Source: JANQHS01 sp965267505
Lineage (GTDB): Bacteria > Bacteroidota > Bacteroidia > Cytophagales > CCMP332
NCBI GenBank assembly: GCA_965267505.1
Contig: OZ254081.1
Location: forward strand, 2,418,001 to 2,482,000
DNA length: 64,000 nt
Direction: 5' to 3'
In this document: positions 8,264 through 16,861 of the stretch, piece after piece
How the letters are laid out: every line of letters starts with the position of its first letter
Numbering within the stretch: position 1 is the stretch's first letter
Notes under the pieces: model-generated
Databases searched by the model: none
What the model was told of the DNA's origin: nothing
The model's input: only the letters and a program-made list of their open reading frames with translations
Translations under genes and position numbers: made by a program

Positions 8264-9388
8264 TCAAAGTACACTGTGCTTGAATTCCAGGAGTTTTTTT
8301 GCGAAGGAAGACCATTCGTAGTTTTTTCTTTCAGCCAGAACATTTTCGGAATATTTTTGCCGACCGGGCTCCGAAAAAAAGCTAATGATCTTTGAGGCAA
8401 TGTCCTCAGGCTTAGGATCTACCAGCAATCCCATTTCACCATCTTTCACGATCTCAGGAAGGCCTCCGACCCGGGTTACAAGTAGAGGGGTGCCAAAATT
8501 TATGGCGATCTGGGAAACCCCGCTTTGGCTTGCGCTAAGGTAGGGTTGAGCTGCAAGATCTGCCGCGCAGAAATAATTCTTAATCTCTTTCAAGGGTATG
8601 AAATGATCGTGCAGGATAAGAGAATCATTTAGCCCTTCTTTTTCTATGATGGCTTCGTATTCTTCCCGCTTATCATAGAACTCCCCAGCAACGATCAGTT
8701 TAGTTTCTGAGGCCTTTAGATCTGGATTTCCAAAGGCTTCCAAAAGGAGATGGAGACCCTTGTATTTTCTTATTAGCCCAAAGAATAGAACGTATTTGCC
8801 TTCTTTTTCCAGGCCAAGTTGTTCTCTTGCTTCCTCTTTTGGAATGGGTTCGCCTAGGTCATCGTTGATGGGATGGTGACTCCAGAATTTTGGTTTGTTT
8901 GTAAAAGGATTGAGTTCTTCCATGACGGCCTCTGAAAAGGTGGCGAAGCCGTCGAAGGGTTTTAGAAAGTACTTGGTAAAGGGTACATCTCCGGACCGTT
9001 TCTCATGAGGGATGACATTATCGCACAGGGCGATCTTTTTGGTTTTTGAGGATACCATGCGGGCAATGCTTCCCAGGCAGGGACCCATCAGGGGCATCCA
9101 GAAACGGACCACTATGAGATCAGGAGTCCAGGAATTGATTCGGCCGGCGGAAATAAGCCAGTTCAGGGGATTGATGGTATTGATCTGACGTACGATGTCC
9201 AGGCCTTGGCCTCCCAGATGTTCGCGGTATTGGGTCTTCCCGGGAAAGATGAAGGAAGGGTATTGCAGGCTGAAGGTATAGATCCTCACCTCATGGCCCT
9301 GGTCCTGAAGGGCACGGGCCAGGCTCTCATTGGTATCTGCGATACCTCCACGATAGGGGTGGGCCGGGCCAAGGATTGCGATCTTCAT
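8264..9388 (-). CDS. Glycosyltransferase family 4 protein
   Basis: 374 residues with a GT-B layout. The N-terminal domain starts with the glycine-containing loop GPAHPYRGGIAD (10 residues into the protein), and the C-terminal donor-binding domain has FFGLIRKYKGLHLLLEAF (about 225), PYLSASQSGVSQIAINFGTP (about 292) with the conserved acidic/E-like site replaced by SQSGV, and GGLPEIV followed by GLLV. It transfers a sugar from a nucleotide donor to an unknown acceptor, probably in surface glycan or lipid glycosylation. Its ATG overlaps the prfB stop by one base, so it is translationally coupled to a release factor. Confidence 0.85.
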   Translation of the reverse strand: MKIAILGPAHPYRGGIADTNESLARALQDQGHEVRIYTFSLQYPSFIFPGKTQYREHLGGQGLDIVRQINTINPLNWLISAGRINSWTPDLIVVRFWMPLMGPCLGSIARMVSSKTKKIALCDNVIPHEKRSGDVPFTKYFLKPFDGFATFSEAVMEELNPFTNKPKFWSHHPINDDLGEPIPKEEAREQLGLEKEGKYVLFFGLIRKYKGLHLLLEAFGNPDLKASETKLIVAGEFYDKREEYEAIIEKEGLNDSLILHDHFIPLKEIKNYFCAADLAAQPYLSASQSGVSQIAINFGTPLLVTRVGGLPEIVKDGEMGLLVDPKPEDIASKIISFFSEPGRQKYSENVLAERKNYEWSSFAKKLLEFKHSVL

Positions 9389-10474
9389 TAAGCCTTCGCT
9401 TGTTCCAACAAAAAGGCCTTTAGGAAATCAGCGATGTCTCCATCCAATACATTCTGTACATCGCTTCTTTCATGTTGGGTCCTGGCGTCTTTCACCAGTT
9501 TATATGGGTGCAAGACATAATTTCTGATCTGGCTCCCAAAATCAATATTCATCTTACCGCTCTCGATCTCGTCCCGCTCAGCATTCCTCTTATCAATCTC
9601 TAGCTGATATAATTTAGACCTCAAAAGGTTCATGGCCTTTTCCTTGTTCTGCAGCTGCGACCTTTCCTGCTGACATTCGATGATGATCCCACTGGGGGCA
9701 TGCCTTAACCTTACCGCAGTCTCTACCTTATTTACATTCTGTCCTCCCTTTCCTCCTGACCTGAAGGTATCCCAGCTGATATCTGCCGGATTGATCTCGA
9801 TCTTGATGGTATCATCCACCACCGGATAAACATAAACAGAAGCAAAACTGGTATGCCTTCTTCCGCCTGAATCGAAAGGGGAGATCCTCACCAAACGATG
9901 AACTCCGTTCTCTGCCTTCAGATAACCATAAGCAAATTCTCCCTCGAATTCCAGGCTTGCAGATTTGATGCCCGCAACTTCCCCTGGTTGGAAATCGATC
10001 TGTTTGACCTTGTATCCGTTCTTCTCACCCCACATTAAGTACATGCGGTAGAGCATTTCGGCCCAATCATTACTTTCGGTTCCCCCTGCTCCAGGGTTGA
10101 TCTCGAGGACTGCGTTCAACTGATCTTCGTCCTTGTTGAGCATACGCTTCAGCTCAAGGTCTTCTACCAGAACCAGCAATTTTTGGTAAGAGGCTTCGAT
10201 CTCTGATTCCTCTCCTTCCCCGGCTTCGAAAAATTCCTGCAAGGTTTCCAAGTCTTCCAATTGCTCATTGATGGACTCAAAAGCTCCTGTCCAGACCTTC
10301 AGATTCTTGATCTCCTTTAATACGGCTTCGGCTTTTTTGGCGTCCTCCCAGAAATCGGATTGGGTGGTGATCTGCTCTTTTTCTTCTACATCAAATTTTC
10401 GCTTGTCGTAGTCAAAGATACCCCCTCAAGGCCGTTACACGGGCCTTCAAGTCTTTCAGTTGCTCTGAAGTCAT
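9388..10474 (-). CDS. prfB: Peptide chain release factor 2 (programmed +1 frameshift)
   Basis: Reading starts at the ATG at 10474, gives 20 codons ending in RGYL, meets an in-frame TGA at 10414-10412, and continues in the +1 frame from GAC (10413) to the stop at 9388. The total is 361 residues, normal for RF2 (about 365). The main frame carries the stop-codon recognition tripeptide SPF (in VRISPFDSGG) and the catalytic GGQ (in SGGKGGQNVNK). The protein terminates at UGA and UAA, and the TGA in its own gene makes its level self-limiting. An annotation starting at 10260 would miss about 71 N-terminal residues. It ends in TAATG with the downstream GT4. Confidence 0.96.
10411..10426 (-). promoter_or_regulatory. 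prfB programmed +1 ribosomal frameshift signal
   Basis: The minus strand reads AGGGGG TAT CTT TGA C: an internal Shine-Dalgarno-like AGGGGG, a 3-base spacer, the slippery CTT and a weak-context TGA followed by C. It has the same layout, and as I recall the same bases, as the E. coli prfB element. When RF2 is scarce, the ribosome slips forward one base on CTT and reads on. Confidence 0.95.
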
Positions 10475-10500
10475 TGTTGAATTTTAATGAATTTGTTTTC

Positions 10501-11565
10501 TCAGATGGCCATGTTCCATCCAAAGCGGTCCTCGATCTGACCTCTTTTGATGGCTTCCAGCTCGGTAAGGATCTTGGTCGAAAGAGCTCCTTCTGATTGG
10601 TACCCCAATTCGAAGACCTTGTCTTCATGCCCTATGGCCTCGATAGGAGCAATAGTGGCAGCAGTACCTGTTCCAAATGCTTCGCTCAGCTTTCCTGATT
10701 CCAGGGCCTCAACCAATTCCTTCACTTCGATCGGACTCTCATTCACCTCCATGCCCCAGTCTCTAATAATGGTCAAAACTGAATCTCGGGTTACCCCATT
10801 CAGAATGGTCTCACCGGTAGGAGGGGTCCTAAGAACTCCGTCTATGATGAACATAACATTCATCGTTCCGGATTCTTCCACAAACCTATGCTCCTGGCCG
10901 TCAGTCCAGATCAATTGGTGGAAGCCCTGCTCACGAGCCATTTTGGAAGGGTACAGGGATGCAGCATAGTTTCCGGCTGCCTTGGCAAAGCCAACCCCGC
11001 CCTTAACGGCACGGGTGTATTTTGTTTCGATCTTAACTCTTACCGGCTCGGCATAATAAGCTCCTACCGGGCAGGTAAAGATCATAAAGGAATAGGTATC
11101 CGATGGTTTGATGCCTATATAATCGTCCATGGCGAACATATAGGGACGAACATAAAGTGCTTCACCTTCTTTCGGTGGTACCCAGTTTCTGTCCAGATCG
11201 ATGATGGTCCTCAAACCTTCGATGAAAATATCTTCTGGAATCGAAGGCATGCACATACGCTCTGCAGAAAGATTGAAGCGCTCAAAATTTTTGTAGGGAC
11301 GGAACAATAGCACCTCATCGGATTGGGATTTGAAGGCTTTCATTCCTTCGAAGATGGATTGTCCGTAATGAATAGCGGAATTGGCAGGACTTAGATTCAG
11401 ATCACGATAAGGTTCTATCCTTGGATTGGACCATTCGCCGTCTTTATAGTCTGCAAGGAACATATGGTCGGAGAAGATCTTACCGAAAGGAATGTTATTG
11501 AAATCAACCTCGGAGATCCTGGAATTCAGGGTCTTCTGGATCTGTATATCTAATGTAGTCTGCAT
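10501..11565 (-). CDS. ilvE: Branched-chain amino acid aminotransferase
   Basis: 354 residues, fold-type IV PLP aminotransferase of the eukaryote-like BCAT group. The Schiff-base lysine is Lys195 in GGVGFAKAAGNYAASL, and the EESGTMNVMF block binds PLP phosphate. HYGQSIFEGMKAF near 67-79 is a further signature. It interconverts Leu, Ile and Val with their 2-oxoacids using glutamate/2-oxoglutarate. It lies 26 bp upstream of prfB, and its own 5' side has a 12-bp palindrome (CTTAAATTTAAG, 11574-11585) and a terminator-like hairpin, so it may have its own promoter. Confidence 0.95.
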   Translation of the reverse strand: MQTTLDIQIQKTLNSRISEVDFNNIPFGKIFSDHMFLADYKDGEWSNPRIEPYRDLNLSPANSAIHYGQSIFEGMKAFKSQSDEVLLFRPYKNFERFNLSAERMCMPSIPEDIFIEGLRTIIDLDRNWVPPKEGEALYVRPYMFAMDDYIGIKPSDTYSFMIFTCPVGAYYAEPVRVKIETKYTRAVKGGVGFAKAAGNYAASLYPSKMAREQGFHQLIWTDGQEHRFVEESGTMNVMFIIDGVLRTPPTGETILNGVTRDSVLTIIRDWGMEVNESPIEVKELVEALESGKLSEAFGTGTAATIAPIEAIGHEDKVFELGYQSEGALSTKILTELEAIKRGQIEDRFGWNMAI

Positions 11566-11594
11566 GTGCTGTTCTTAAATTTAAGAAAAATTTA

Positions 11595-11614
11595 GCAAGC
11601 CTTTTAGGGCTTAC
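11595..11614 (-). terminator. Terminator-like hairpin at the end of the adenosyltransferase gene
   Basis: On the minus strand GTAAGCC pairs with GGCTTGC (one wobble) around a 6-base loop CTAAAA that contains the stop codon of the adenosyltransferase gene, followed by TAAATTTTTC. The stem is short, so termination may be partial. Confidence 0.45.
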
Positions 11615-12155
11615 GCGGGTTCCAGGGAACTTCTTCAGCGTTCAATTCCTGGCCGATCAACCTCCCCAATACGAACAGATAATCCGATAACCTGTTGAGG
11701 TATTGGAGCACAAGATTAAAGGTTTTTTCCTTTTCATTGAGGATCACCACTCTTCTTTCTGCTCTTCGGCAAACGGTCCTTGCTAGATGAGCATAACTCA
11801 CAGAAGGATGACCACCCGGCAAAATGAAATTCCTCATGGGAGGAAGTAGCTGGTCCATGGCATCCATCTCTTTTTCCAGGGCCTCCACGTCTGCCATGTG
11901 CAGATCAGGGACCTGTAGATTGTTCTTTTCAGGATCTGCTGCCAACAAGGAACCTATAGTGAATAATCGGTCCTGAATGGCTTTCAGGAATACTTTTCTG
12001 CCCTTATTGACTTCCTGATCCCTGAGCAAACCCGTCCATGAATTCAACTCATCGATGGTCCCGTAGGCTTCGATCCGGAAGTGGGCTTTGGAAACCCTTG
12101 CTCCCCCAAAAAGAGCGGTGGTTCCTTTATCTCCTGTCTTTGTGTAAACTTTCAT
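11604..12155 (-). CDS. Cob(I)yrinic acid a,c-diamide adenosyltransferase (PduO type)
   Basis: 183 residues. It begins with the PduO-type ATP-binding signature KVYTKTGDKGTTALFGG, has GTIDELNSWTGLLRD at about 52-66, and the VCRRAERRVV helix near 130-140 that carries the conserved Arg/Glu residues of the ATP/cobalamin site. It transfers the adenosyl group of ATP to corrinoids, giving coenzyme B12. No B12-dependent enzyme or corrinoid transporter is visible nearby, so it probably serves salvage. It overlaps the upstream ABC ATPase gene by 4 bp. Confidence 0.92.
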   Translation of the reverse strand: MKVYTKTGDKGTTALFGGARVSKAHFRIEAYGTIDELNSWTGLLRDQEVNKGRKVFLKAIQDRLFTIGSLLAADPEKNNLQVPDLHMADVEALEKEMDAMDQLLPPMRNFILPGGHPSVSYAHLARTVCRRAERRVVILNEKEKTFNLVLQYLNRLSDYLFVLGRLIGQELNAEEVPWNPRKP

Positions 12156-12862
12156 GAGTTGAGAACCGGTTTTCTTATGTCCTGGTTTTTGACATCCTCT
12201 TCTATTAGCCCATCCCGAAGTCTGATGATCCTGTGGGCATAAGATGCAATGTCTTCTTCGTGGGTGACCATGATGATTGTATTTCCCATTTCATGGAGCT
12301 TGTTGAAAAGGTCCATGATGCTATATGAGGTTTTGGTATCAAGGTTTCCGGTTGGCTCATCTGCCAGGATGATACTGGGATTATTGACCAATGCTCTCGC
12401 AATGGCAACCCTTTGTCTCTGTCCACCGGATAATTCATTGGGTTTATGAGATGCCCGATCTGAAAGTTCAACGCTCTTCAAGGATTCCAGGGCTCTTTCC
12501 TTCCTTTCCTTTTTCCTCAGACCGGCATAGACCAATGGAAGTTCAACGTTTTCCTGGGCGGATGAACGGGGCAGTAGATTGAAGGTCTGAAATACAAAAC
12601 CTATCTCTTCATTTCTGATCTCAGCCAATTCATTCTCAGTCAGGGAGCTAACATCCTTATCATTAAGAATATAGCTTCCGTGGCTAGGGGTGTCTAGGCA
12701 GCCTATAATGTTCATCAGGGTGGATTTTCCTGATCCTGAAGGACCCATGAAGGCCACATATTCTCCCCGGTCGATCGTAATACTGATCGACTTGAGAGCC
12801 TCTACCGTCTGGTTACCCATGTGGTAGATCTTTGCGATATCCGTGGTCTTGATGATCTCCAT
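12152..12862 (-). CDS. ABC transporter ATP-binding protein, LolD/MacB type
   Basis: 236 residues with a complete nucleotide-binding domain: Walker A GPSGSGKST at 40-48, Q-loop at FVFQTFNLLP (about 88-97), signature LSGGQRQR at 143-150, Walker B IILADEPTGNLD at 163-174 and the H-loop VTHE. The sequence around NELAEIRNEEIGFVFQ is typical of the LolD/MacB/FtsE subclass that powers mechanotransmission or lipoprotein extraction rather than solute import. No permease gene is adjacent, so its partner is encoded elsewhere. It overlaps the adenosyltransferase gene by 4 bp, which looks like packing rather than function. Confidence 0.9.
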   Translation of the reverse strand: MEIIKTTDIAKIYHMGNQTVEALKSISITIDRGEYVAFMGPSGSGKSTLMNIIGCLDTPSHGSYILNDKDVSSLTENELAEIRNEEIGFVFQTFNLLPRSSAQENVELPLVYAGLRKKERKERALESLKSVELSDRASHKPNELSGGQRQRVAIARALVNNPSIILADEPTGNLDTKTSYSIMDLFNKLHEMGNTIIMVTHEEDIASYAHRIIRLRDGLIEEDVKNQDIRKPVLNS

Positions 12863-12928
12863 TATTCCATGCCTAATGCGAATCTAAAAAATAAAGAAAG
12901 GCAAAAGCCCCAAATTCCTTGACCTGTT

Positions 12929-15730
12929 TTAGGACCAGCTCTCCAGGCTTTCCTTTAGTTTATTCAATTCCTCCCGGGCTGCTTCAAAATCCTTCTTTTC
13001 CATTCTTTGTTCCAACCATTCCAACTCAACTTCCAGGTTGGGTTCGATCCCATAATAAAGAGAGGCTTTGGCCAGAGCAATGCTGATCCGGGTGCTTCTG
13101 CCAAAACGTTCTACATGATCCAAAAGGAAAAAGTATGCCTCTTCAAACTGATCTTTTTCAATGAGTAGATCCGCATACCTTTCTGTACATAAATCCTCCC
13201 AGGGAAGATTGGAATATGCCTTTTTGGCTAGTTGAAGGGCGTTTTCTAGCTCACCCTGCCTTTCCAACAGGAATGAGCTAGCAAGGGGGAAATACTCTGT
13301 TCCCATGCTTCCGTAGACGATCTGGTCTATGAAACTCAGGGTATCGCCACGGACCAAGCGCCTCAAAGCCACAGCTTCCATTTGCTTTGCATTTACCTGA
13401 ATCCTGTTTTCTCTCAATAGGTCCTGGAGTTGTCCTTCAGAAAGCTGACTTCTTGGGTCAGAATAAGAATTCAATAAGGCATCCTCCCGGATTTCATTAT
13501 CGGAAATGGAATCCAGGAACTCAATAGAATTGGGATCTTTCATAATTGCTGACCAAGCCCTGAAATCCTTGTATTCCTGATCTAGACTTTTGCCGAATTT
13601 TTCGAGTACTGACCTTACTTCAGCTGCCTTTTCCAGATCCTTACTTTTTAAAAGGCTGTAATAAAGGAGGTCCAGATCGTCTAACCTACCTTTTGAATAT
13701 TCCTCCCAAAGAAGTCTTGAGGCCCAGGCATTTGCCCCAGTAGAAAGGTAAAGTCTGGCAATGACCTTATTGAAATAAGCTTTATTGGAGCTGCCATTTC
13801 TTAAGGCGTCACTGAAAAAGATCATTGCTGTGTCCAAAATCCCTTTCCGTAAAAATTGTATCCCCCGGGTCAATTCAAGGTTGGCGAGATTTAGTGGATC
13901 TTTAGCCCAGCCGCTATCCAATTCCTGGACTTCTTTCTCAGGCCTTTTTACCGCATTGAAAAAGGAAGAATTAAAGGCAATTGGGAAGGACTTACCTGTA
14001 TATTTTTGATCAGGAGTAGGGAAGAGCCAATCATAATATGCGAGCAGCCAATCATTGGCTTTTTCAGGATCAAAATTTCTCCTTTCACTCAATAGATTTT
14101 GCTGAAAAAGTATGGATAATCCAGCGAGGTTTTCCCTACCGATACCGCCCGCCTGGCGGAAATAAAACTCGGCTGAATCACCGATGTTCAGCTTGGAAAA
14201 ACCAAGTCCCAGATTGTTCTTTAAAACCACCGAATTTGGGTGAGTTTTAATGCCCTTTCTAAATTGAAAAAGAGTCTCAAAAGGCTTATCGTTTTTTTCC
14301 AAAAGATCGGCTGCAAAAAGGAAGTCCTCGGGCTGGCTTTTTCCCTCCTTGCATTGGGACAAATATACCTGTGCCTTATGGGCTCTTTTCTTTTTATATT
14401 CATCCCAGGCCAGTGCATAAAGAGCCTTGTGATTCTGATAGGCAAAGCCGGCTGACCTTTCGTAGAAAGCTCTTGAGAAGTTGTTCTTTCCTTCCTCTTC
14501 ATAAGCACTAGCCAGGGCAGCGAAATAGGCTCCCTGGGCCTGGTAAAGCGGAAATTTTCCCGATCTGAGAAAGAGTAGAATCAGGATGGCAAGTCCTCCC
14601 ACATAGACCATATAAAAAGGAAAGGTCCTTCCTTTTAAAAGTACCTTTTGGAAGTCAACCTGGGAAGGATAAATGGTTGCAAAATTTAACGCAATATAGA
14701 TGGCCATGAAAAATCCAAGCCCCATATGACTGAATAAAATGATGTCCTCGAGCACCTCAAAAAGAGCATCGTTTCGGTCCTGAAAAGACCATGAAATACC
14801 GGCCATTGCAAAGAAAGCAAAACCCGCAAAAAAACTCTGTCCATTTTGACCATCCTTCCACATGCCAAGACTTTCGGTAAAGTATCGGATCTGAAGCAAT
14901 CCTATCAGGAAGGAAGCAATGAAAAAATAGAGGGGTTCGATGCCTTCAAAGCCAGTCAATAACGGAGTATGCTTGGATAGATAGAAAAGGATGAGGTTGC
15001 CGAGGTAAAGCAGACTGAACAAAAGGAAGTTGAGCAGCCCGTTTTTCCGAAAAGGCCCGCTTGAAGCCGTTGCCCTCGCCACACCATGAATCGGCTCGAT
15101 GGATACTATGCAAATAAAGATTATAGCACCAATGGTCAAGGCCGGTACGGAGAGTTGCGCCAGGAAGAAATGAGCCTGCTCGGCAGCTGATAGTTTTAAG
15201 ATCAGGTAATTCAACCCTAAATGAAGAGTAGAGATCATTAATAGAAACAACCCTTGATTTCTTTCAAGTCTTTCATAGATACCTGAAGAAATAATAAATG
15301 GGATTGAGGTCAGGATGACCAACAGCATAGGCCAGCGGTATTCCGCAAATGGCAAAGCCATCTCATCAAAAGGCAGTGTCGCATAATGTGAAATAAGCAC
15401 ACCAAGCCCTAGGAGTCGGACCCAGGTTTTCATTCCAAGCGTACTAAAATGTAGGAAGCCTAAGCCAAGGCTGAGCAATAAAAGAGTGAGGTAAACAGCC
15501 AGGTCGGAAAAGCCAGGGGGAAGAGCCACCGCTTTCGTCCATTCGAGGACCGCATCGATATTAAGATCTTCTGTGAAAAAGGGTATGGGGACCTGGAACA
15601 GCCTGAAGGACTGTGGGGAGAAAATTGATTGGAGCTGGATGGTCTGGTAGAATGGGAAGAAATACGAATAGAGGCAATAGGCTGCAGCCAGCAGGATCAG
15701 GAATGTGATCGTGTTCTTTGAATTCAGCAA
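12929..15730 (-). CDS. Large membrane protein with TPR-like C-terminal half
   Basis: 933 residues, function not recognised. The N-terminal half (about 1-395) is strongly hydrophobic with roughly ten to eleven membrane spans. The C-terminal part (about 405-930) is soluble and made of TPR-like helical pairs, for example around YFAALASAYEEEGKNNFSRA, VVLKNNLGLGFSKLNIGDSA and ENALQLAKKAYSNLPWEDLC. The order 'polytopic domain then TPR solenoid' resembles uncharacterised Bacteroidota envelope or O-antigen-ligase-like proteins, but I see no ligase motif. It follows gatC after 15 bp and precedes the ABC ATPase by 66 bp, so it may share their transcript. Confidence 0.75.
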   Translation of the reverse strand: MLNSKNTITFLILLAAAYCLYSYFFPFYQTIQLQSIFSPQSFRLFQVPIPFFTEDLNIDAVLEWTKAVALPPGFSDLAVYLTLLLLSLGLGFLHFSTLGMKTWVRLLGLGVLISHYATLPFDEMALPFAEYRWPMLLVILTSIPFIISSGIYERLERNQGLFLLMISTLHLGLNYLILKLSAAEQAHFFLAQLSVPALTIGAIIFICIVSIEPIHGVARATASSGPFRKNGLLNFLLFSLLYLGNLILFYLSKHTPLLTGFEGIEPLYFFIASFLIGLLQIRYFTESLGMWKDGQNGQSFFAGFAFFAMAGISWSFQDRNDALFEVLEDIILFSHMGLGFFMAIYIALNFATIYPSQVDFQKVLLKGRTFPFYMVYVGGLAILILLFLRSGKFPLYQAQGAYFAALASAYEEEGKNNFSRAFYERSAGFAYQNHKALYALAWDEYKKKRAHKAQVYLSQCKEGKSQPEDFLFAADLLEKNDKPFETLFQFRKGIKTHPNSVVLKNNLGLGFSKLNIGDSAEFYFRQAGGIGRENLAGLSILFQQNLLSERRNFDPEKANDWLLAYYDWLFPTPDQKYTGKSFPIAFNSSFFNAVKRPEKEVQELDSGWAKDPLNLANLELTRGIQFLRKGILDTAMIFFSDALRNGSSNKAYFNKVIARLYLSTGANAWASRLLWEEYSKGRLDDLDLLYYSLLKSKDLEKAAEVRSVLEKFGKSLDQEYKDFRAWSAIMKDPNSIEFLDSISDNEIREDALLNSYSDPRSQLSEGQLQDLLRENRIQVNAKQMEAVALRRLVRGDTLSFIDQIVYGSMGTEYFPLASSFLLERQGELENALQLAKKAYSNLPWEDLCTERYADLLIEKDQFEEAYFFLLDHVERFGRSTRISIALAKASLYYGIEPNLEVELEWLEQRMEKKDFEAAREELNKLKESLESWS

Positions 15731-15745
15731 GTAACGGATCTTAGT

Positions 15746-16036
15746 TTAATCTCCCAGCACCTTGGGAACTCTGAAATAATTGGAGTCTTTCTTAGGAGCA
15801 TTGGCCAGCGCTTCTTCATGGCTGATCGTATCCTTTGCCTTGTCATCCCGAAAGACATTTACCTCTTCAGACATACTGGTCAAGGGCTTAACTCCTTCGG
15901 TATCGATCTCCTGGAGTTTTTCGATCCAGTCCAGGATCATATTAAGATCTTCAGTCATCTTCTCAGCCTTTTCTTCTGAAAAGCGAAGTCTAGCCAGGTG
16001 CGCGATCTTTTCTACAGAGTCCTTATTTATCTTCAT
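15746..16036 (-). CDS. gatC: Asp/Glu-tRNA(Asn/Gln) amidotransferase subunit GatC
   Basis: 96 residues, standard GatC length. The N-terminal KIAHLARLRFSEEK and the later VKPLTSMSEEVNVFRDD segments are family signatures. GatC stabilises the GatA-GatB pair that converts misacylated Glu-tRNA(Gln) or Asp-tRNA(Asn) to the amide form. gatA and gatB are not in this window, so the complex is encoded at separate loci. It overlaps the plsC stop by 4 bp. Confidence 0.93.
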   Translation of the reverse strand: MKINKDSVEKIAHLARLRFSEEKAEKMTEDLNMILDWIEKLQEIDTEGVKPLTSMSEEVNVFRDDKAKDTISHEEALANAPKKDSNYFRVPKVLGD

Positions 16037-16761
16037 TTCAATTCTTCCTCCAGAGCATCCTGAATGATCTTCCTTGTTCTTTCTTTTAAAATTGCCAGAT
16101 CCTCGATCCTAAGGTTTTTTGTCTCTATGGGTTCGTGGAATCTGATCTTTAACGGAAGACCTTCTAGCTGTATTCTTTTGTCCGGCAAAAATATCCAATT
16201 ACGAGGAATTGATACCGGAACGATTGGGATACCTTTTTCGATTCCCATCCGAAAGGCTCCGTCCTTGAATCGGGTCATTTTCGGGATCTCCTTGCTAAGT
16301 ATTCCGCCCTCCGGAAATATGACTATGCTGATCCCCTTGTCCAAAGCATCAAGGCAGGCCTGAAGAGCTTTGTAGCTATCGACCCTGCTGCTCCTTTCCA
16401 CCAGTATATAAAGGCGTTTATACATGTAGCCGAAGAAGGGGATTTTTTCAAGGGACCTTTTACCGACAAACTTGTAGAACCCAGGAAGGCTGAATACCAT
16501 CAAAGGGATGTCGGAATAGCTGAAATGATTGGGGCAAAAAATGTAGGTCTGGTTTTTATCAAAATCGAAGTCCCAGCGTATGCGAGGGCGGATTCCCGAA
16601 AGGAAAAAAACCACCTTTCCCCAAAGCCAGGTTATTTTATGTGCAGAGCGGTTCCATTTTGGATTGGAAAGGAATACATAATATGCCGGGAACAAAAGGA
16701 AGAAGGTCCCGAGAAAAGTGAGGAATACCCAGATGCCATATAGCCGACTCACGATGAGCAA
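16033..16761 (-). CDS. plsC: 1-acyl-sn-glycerol-3-phosphate acyltransferase
   Basis: 242 residues. A membrane-associated N-terminus (about 8-30) is followed by the canonical HX4D acyltransferase motif with His79 and Asp84 (NHFSYSDIP), and by FPEGGILSK, the substrate-binding motif III. It acylates lysophosphatidic acid to phosphatidic acid at the inner membrane. The called start is a TTG at 16761; a GTG at 16752 would give VSRLYGIW and is equally reasonable, since the bases around the TTG resemble a -7 promoter box. It is divergent from the secreted protein gene at 16862 and overlaps gatC by 4 bp. Compare the unusual second family member at 57834. Confidence 0.9.
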   Translation of the reverse strand: MLIVSRLYGIWVFLTFLGTFFLLFPAYYVFLSNPKWNRSAHKITWLWGKVVFFLSGIRPRIRWDFDFDKNQTYIFCPNHFSYSDIPLMVFSLPGFYKFVGKRSLEKIPFFGYMYKRLYILVERSSRVDSYKALQACLDALDKGISIVIFPEGGILSKEIPKMTRFKDGAFRMGIEKGIPIVPVSIPRNWIFLPDKRIQLEGLPLKIRFHEPIETKNLRIEDLAILKERTRKIIQDALEEELK

Positions 16762-16795
16762 ATTAATTGCAAGCGAAGGATTTTTGCCTAAACTT

Positions 16796-16828
16796 TTTGC
16801 TTTTATTCTCGTACAAAACCTATCCTTG
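16796..16828 (+). promoter_or_regulatory. Candidate promoter of the first surface-protein gene
   Basis: TTTG at 16796-16799 and TATCCTTG at 16821-16828 (one mismatch to TAnnTTTG) are 21 bases apart, within the spacing described for Bacteroidota. The proposed start codon is 34 bases downstream. AT-rich sequence makes chance matches common. Confidence 0.35.
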
Positions 16829-16861
16829 CATCGATTTTTGCTTATTTTTATCCGTTTAATA

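Noticed and set aside
9388..10260. prfB starting at the internal ATG at 10260
   Set aside because: The upstream sequence encodes the normal RF2 N-terminus and contains the classic frameshift site; the real start is 10474.
12152..12862. ABC ATPase as FtsE, partner of FtsX
   Set aside because: It is not adjacent to ftsX and its sequence fits LolD/MacB-type ATPases at least as well; no basis to name it ftsE.
16718..16861. Upstream extension of the first secreted protein to 16718
   Set aside because: It would overlap the divergent plsC gene and bury the signal peptide; the ATG at 16862 puts the signal peptide at the N-terminus.
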